Positions 60,635-64,000 of a DNA stretch of 64,000 nt are shown here, piece by piece. The number at the start of each line of letters is the position of its first letter. Position 1 is the stretch's first letter. The stretch comes from Actinobacillus lignieresii (GTDB lineage: Bacteria; Pseudomonadota; Gammaproteobacteria; Enterobacterales; Pasteurellaceae). The stretch spans positions 1,589,501-1,653,500 of the forward strand of contig NZ_UFRM01000001.1 in assembly GCF_900444945.1 (NCBI RefSeq), in the 5' to 3' direction. Position numbers and translations under genes: made by a program. Under the pieces are notes generated by a model. It worked only from the letters and a program-made list of their open reading frames with translations, was not told the DNA's origin and made no database searches.

Positions 60635-61645
60635 TTATTTTTTCTTCGCGTATTTAAGCGAGTCAATCGCTACCGCAAGCACGATAATGCCGCCTTTAAT
60701 AATGTATTGCCAATATGGATTCACACCGATATAGGTTAAACCGTAGTTAATTACGGTAAAGATAATTACCCCGGTCACCACACCGATAATGGTACCGACA
60801 CCGCCGGCAAATGACACGCCGCCCACCACACAAGCCGCGATCGCATCCATTTCATACATAAAACCGAGGTTATTGGTTGCCGAACCGATACGACCTGCTT
60901 CTAACATACCGCCGAATGCATAAAACACGCCGGATAACATATAAATACCCATTAGGTTAAGCGGGACGTTTACCCCTGAAACACGAGCCGCTTCCGGGTT
61001 ACCACCGATCGCAAAAATATTTTTACCGAAACGGGTTTTATTCCAAAGCGTCCACATAATTAAGGTGGCGATAATGGCATAAATGGTGATGTAAGACAGT
61101 TTAAAATCGCCGAAGCGGAAGAAACCTTGAGCGAAAGTTGAGAAACTATCGCTAAAACCGGCAATCGGTGAACCGCCCACCGCATCATAATAAAGCGAGT
61201 TAATACCGTAAACGATAATCATCGTACCCATAGTAGCGATAAACGGCGTAACGTTTAGGTAAGCAATCACAAAACCGTTTAATAAGCCGATAACCGCACC
61301 AATGGCACACACGGCAAGAATCACAACCGGAATCGGAATTTCAGCTAAATTCGGGAACACGCGGTTCATATTTTCCATAGATTGCATTAAGGTTGCGGTA
61401 ATTACCGCTGCCAACCCCACCTGACGACCGGCGGATAAGTCGGTACCTTGCGTGACGATTAAACCGGCAACCCCTAGTGCGATAATTAAACGTACGGAAG
61501 ATTGCGATAAAATGTTACTGAAGTTACGTAAACTTAAGAAACTCGGGTCTTGTACGATAATAATGATTAATAAAATTAATAATACAAAATAAATCGCATT
61601 TTGCTTAAAAAAATCCATCGTGCGATTTTGTTTTAAAGCGGACAT
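60635..61645 (-). CDS. mglC: Galactose/methyl-galactoside ABC transporter permease
   Basis: Membrane subunit of the Mgl importer. 336 residues, about ten helices. Family marks: LGVAGLIVTQGTDLSAGRQVG, NGFVIAYLNVTPFIATMGTM, FAIGGNPEAARVSGVNV (contact with the ATPase) and GRIGSATNNLGFMYEMDAIA. The glycine- and asparagine-rich GSATNNLGFMYE region matches MglC better than RbsC. Last gene of the operon, 16 bp after mglA. Confidence 0.93.
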   Translation of the reverse strand: MSALKQNRTMDFFKQNAIYFVLLILLIIIIVQDPSFLSLRNFSNILSQSSVRLIIALGVAGLIVTQGTDLSAGRQVGLAAVITATLMQSMENMNRVFPNLAEIPIPVVILAVCAIGAVIGLLNGFVIAYLNVTPFIATMGTMIIVYGINSLYYDAVGGSPIAGFSDSFSTFAQGFFRFGDFKLSYITIYAIIATLIMWTLWNKTRFGKNIFAIGGNPEAARVSGVNVPLNLMGIYMLSGVFYAFGGMLEAGRIGSATNNLGFMYEMDAIAACVVGGVSFAGGVGTIIGVVTGVIIFTVINYGLTYIGVNPYWQYIIKGGIIVLAVAIDSLKYAKKK

Positions 61646-61661
61646 ACTTCACTCCTTGCTT

Positions 61662-63161
61662 TTATAAATATTTTGCAGCGAGCTGCAAGATTTCTTCTTG
61701 AGAAGTTTTAGCGGTTTCAACAATGCCCGCTACTTTCCCGTTACTCATCACTAAAATTCGGTCGGTAACCCCTAATAATTCCGGCATTTCGGACGAAATC
61801 ATAATAATACCTTTATCTTTATTGGCTAAATCGAGAATTAATTGGTAAATCTCGAATTTGGCACCGATATCAATACCTCGGGTCGGTTCGTCCAACATTA
61901 AGATTTCCGGTTGAGTTAATAACCAACGCCCGATAATCACTTTTTGTTGGTTACCGCCGGAAAGCGAACCGATACTGGTTTGATGAGACGGCGTTTTTAC
62001 ATTCATCGCATCAATTACCCACTGGGTATCGCTTTTCATTTTTTTATTGCTGAGTAAGCCGAACTTACCTAAATAAGATTTCATATTTGAAATCAACGAG
62101 TTAAATTCGATACTAAGGTTTGCGTAAATACCGGTTGAACGACGTTCTTCAGTTACTAAGGCAAAACCGTTATTAATCGCTTCAAACGCATTGCGATTAT
62201 TTACCGCTTTGCCGTTTAACGTAATAGTACCGCCCGCTTTTTCACGCACCCCGAAAATGGTTTCGACAATATCGGTACGTTTCGCACCGACTAAACCGGC
62301 GATCCCCAATACCTCGCCTTTACGTAGTTCAAAACTCACGTCTTGAATCGACGGTTGGTTTTTAGCGGTCAGGTGTTCCACGACTAATACGGTTTCTTTC
62401 GGCGTATTGGTTTTTTCCGGGAAACGTTGGGTCAGTTCACGGCCTACCATCATCGAAACGATTTGTTCCATCGAGGTATCTTTAATCGCCACCGTATTAA
62501 CCCATTTACCGTCACGCAAGATAGTAATTTCGTCACAAATTTTGAAGATCTCATCCATTTTGTGCGAGATATAAATAATGCCGCAGCCGCGATCTTTTAA
62601 TTTTTGGATGATTTTAAATAAATGTTCGACTTCTTTTTCGGAAAGCGAAGAAGTCGGTTCATCCATAATCACAATTTTAGCGTTGTAGGAGAACGCTTTA
62701 GCGATTTCAATCATCTGCATTTGCGATACGGATAATTTCGCGACTTTTTCACGCGGATCAACATCAATATCCAATTCATCAAAAATCGCTTTGGTGTCAC
62801 GATACATTTTATCGTGATCGACAAACGGGCCTTTTAACGGATAACGTCCAAGCCAAAGGTTATCCATGACGCTTACTTGTTTTACCAGGTTCAATTCTTG
62901 GTGAACCATCGAAATCCCGTTTTCGAGCGCTTCTTTTGAAGTTTTAAAATTTACCGGTTTGCCTAAAAATAAAATTTCGCCTTCATCTTTGGCATAAATC
63001 CCGAATAAGCATTTGAGCAGGGTGGATTTACCCGCGCCGTTTTCGCCCATTAAGGCGTGTACGCTATGGGATTTTACGGTTAAGTTAGCTTTATCCAACG
63101 CTTTTACGCCGGGGAAAGACTTACTAACATTTGTCATTGTGAGCAGTACTTCACTTGTCAT
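61662..63161 (-). CDS. mglA: Galactose/methyl-galactoside ABC transporter ATP-binding protein
   Basis: Tandem ATPase of the Mgl sugar importer. First domain: Walker [13 protein letters not shown] (about residues 39-50), Walker [13 protein letters not shown]. Second domain: [19 protein letters not shown] has a degenerate P-loop (GAKRTD), signature [13 protein letters not shown] and Walker [13 protein letters not shown]. This asymmetry is usual for MglA/RbsA. 499 residues. Between mglB and mglC; separated from mglB by a strong hairpin. Confidence 0.95.
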   Translation of the reverse strand: MTSEVLLTMTNVSKSFPGVKALDKANLTVKSHSVHALMGENGAGKSTLLKCLFGIYAKDEGEILFLGKPVNFKTSKEALENGISMVHQELNLVKQVSVMDNLWLGRYPLKGPFVDHDKMYRDTKAIFDELDIDVDPREKVAKLSVSQMQMIEIAKAFSYNAKIVIMDEPTSSLSEKEVEHLFKIIQKLKDRGCGIIYISHKMDEIFKICDEITILRDGKWVNTVAIKDTSMEQIVSMMVGRELTQRFPEKTNTPKETVLVVEHLTAKNQPSIQDVSFELRKGEVLGIAGLVGAKRTDIVETIFGVREKAGGTITLNGKAVNNRNAFEAINNGFALVTEERRSTGIYANLSIEFNSLISNMKSYLGKFGLLSNKKMKSDTQWVIDAMNVKTPSHQTSIGSLSGGNQQKVIIGRWLLTQPEILMLDEPTRGIDIGAKFEIYQLILDLANKDKGIIMISSEMPELLGVTDRILVMSNGKVAGIVETAKTSQEEILQLAAKYL

Positions 63162-63186
63162 ATCTCACTCCATAATACCGATAAAA

Positions 63187-63213
63187 AAGGCACGAGTAGC
63201 CTACTCGTGCCTT
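63187..63213 (-). terminator. Intercistronic hairpin mglB-mglA
   Basis: AAGGCACGAGTAG (63187-63199) is a perfect complement of CTACTCGTGCCTT (63201-63213). On the minus strand a TTTTATC tail follows. It lies 11 bp past the mglB stop, so it probably cuts most transcripts after mglB and protects their 3' ends, giving more binding protein than transporter. Confidence 0.85.
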
Positions 63214-63223
63214 ATCGAGTCAA

Positions 63224-64000
63224 TTATTTTAAGAATTTTTCTAAATTATCTTTATCTACGCCAACGTAAGGGATACGTACCACACGGTTCTCAATTTTCC
63301 AATTAGTGCCTTCGCCTGCCGCTTTACCTTCAGCAAGGTTAGCCGCTAATTGTACTACCGCTTTACCTTGACCCGCACCGTCATTTAATACCGTACCGGC
63401 TAATTCGCCTTTTTTGACTAATTGTAATGCTTCAGGTAATGCGTCCACACCAAAAATCGGTAATTTACGACCGTGTGCTTTAGTTGCTTCTAACGCACCT
63501 AACGCCATACCGTCGTTATTCGAGATAATCACTTCAATATCTTTCGCTTTACCGCTTGATAACCAAGCGTCCACTTTATCTTTCGCTTGTGCCGCATCCC
63601 ACAATGCCGCATCCATAAAGATTTGTTCGCTTTGGATACCTTGTGCCGCTAAGCCTTCCACTACGTATTTAGTACGCGCTTCCGCATCAGGGTGACCCGG
63701 TTCGCCTTTTAATAACGCATATTGCACTTTACCGTCTTTATTTAAGTCTAACGCCGGATTCGCTTTCCATTGTTTAGCGATTAAGTCGCCTTGGATTAAA
63801 CCGGATTCTTTCGGGTCGGTACCTACATAGTAAGCCTTGTCATAGCTGGCAATCGCTTTCTCACCCGGATCTTTATTGAAGAATACGATTGGTAAATCTT
63901 CACCTTTCGCTTTATCGATAATAGTTTTTGACGCTGAAGGGTCCACTAGGTTGATTGCTAACGCTTTTACGCCTTTAGAAAGCAATACGTCCACTTGGTC
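63224..64000 (-). CDS. mglB: Galactose/glucose-binding periplasmic protein, C-terminal part
   Basis: Substrate-binding protein of the Mgl importer; also a galactose chemoreceptor ligand in motile species. Only the last 259 codons are in the window; the frame runs on past 64000 ([20 protein letters not shown]). Typical parts: [66 protein letters not shown] (sugar-binding NNDGMA) and [25 protein letters not shown]. The DPGEKA and NNDGMA blocks identify MglB over RbsB. First gene of mglBAC. Confidence 0.93.
   Translation of the reverse strand, partial: DQVDVLLSKGVKALAINLVDPSASKTIIDKAKGEDLPIVFFNKDPGEKAIASYDKAYYVGTDPKESGLIQGDLIAKQWKANPALDLNKDGKVQYALLKGEPGHPDAEARTKYVVEGLAAQGIQSEQIFMDAALWDAAQAKDKVDAWLSSGKAKDIEVIISNNDGMALGALEATKAHGRKLPIFGVDALPEALQLVKKGELAGTVLNDGAGQGKAVVQLAANLAEGKAAGEGTNWKIENRVVRIPYVGVDKDNLEKFLK

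Overview
The window is chromosomal DNA of a Pasteurellaceae bacterium, most probably Actinobacillus pleuropneumoniae or a close relative. Three things point there. The nine-base uptake signal ACAAGCGGT (the Apl-type variant, not the Haemophilus AAGTGCGGT) recurs in intergenic space, often as inverted pairs that double as terminators. The gene content is Pasteurellaceae-typical: gshF fusion, oapA, comE1, mqo, mgl. And an O-antigen locus sits directly beside erpA, where the A. pleuropneumoniae O-antigen locus is known to lie. No tRNA, rRNA, CRISPR array, prophage or transposase gene was seen.

Layout. 1-6669: AT-rich O-antigen operon on the minus strand (wzm, wzt, gtrA, broken gtrB, shortened gtrC-like gene, GlfT2-like galactofuranosyltransferase, glf). 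6717-20261: housekeeping genes (erpA, menA, trmO, aqpZ, slyD, ilvA, glmM, rpiA, serA, znuA, ubiD) plus an orphan YhcG-type PDDEXK protein. 20411-22903: methyltransferase-like membrane protein, Fic protein, DUF3298 lipoprotein. 23012-30036: rne with a long leader, a lipoprotein built from 87-bp tandem repeats, valS. 30037-31726: accessory interval between valS and elaA-holC, holding a frameshifted secreted-protein gene, a zeta-like toxin-antitoxin pair with a frameshifted toxin, and two near-identical palindromic direct repeats, one carrying a nested element. 32150-37936: holC, kbp, tig, and the rhodanese-secB / gpsA-cysE cluster. 38088-42674: the str operon (rpsL-rpsG-fusA-tuf), with a hairpin in its leader and in every spacer. 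42698-48458: heptosyltransferases waaC and waaF, an MliC-like lipoprotein, oapA, comE1 with a competence CRP-S site, psd. 48614-60564: gshF, MerR regulator, tyrP, yfcZ-like, two oxidoreductases, acyl-CoA ligase, mqo behind a class II CRP promoter, small envelope proteins, a PACE efflux protein. 60635-64000: mglC, mglA and the 3' part of mglB, which runs off the window.

How the genes work together. Glf makes UDP-galactofuranose, the GlfT2-like enzyme polymerises it, and Wzm-Wzt exports the chain. WaaC and WaaF build the inner-core heptoses that carry it. The GtrABC-type cassette between export and polymerisation genes would add a side branch, but gtrB has an in-frame amber codon and the gtrC-like gene looks internally deleted, so the strain should make the unbranched polymer. 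The strongest regulatory calls are the CRP site at -41.5 of mqo, the CRP-S site at comE1, and the consensus-like str promoter. The most unusual loci are the decayed gtr cassette and the holC-valS insertion with its broken toxin between direct repeats.
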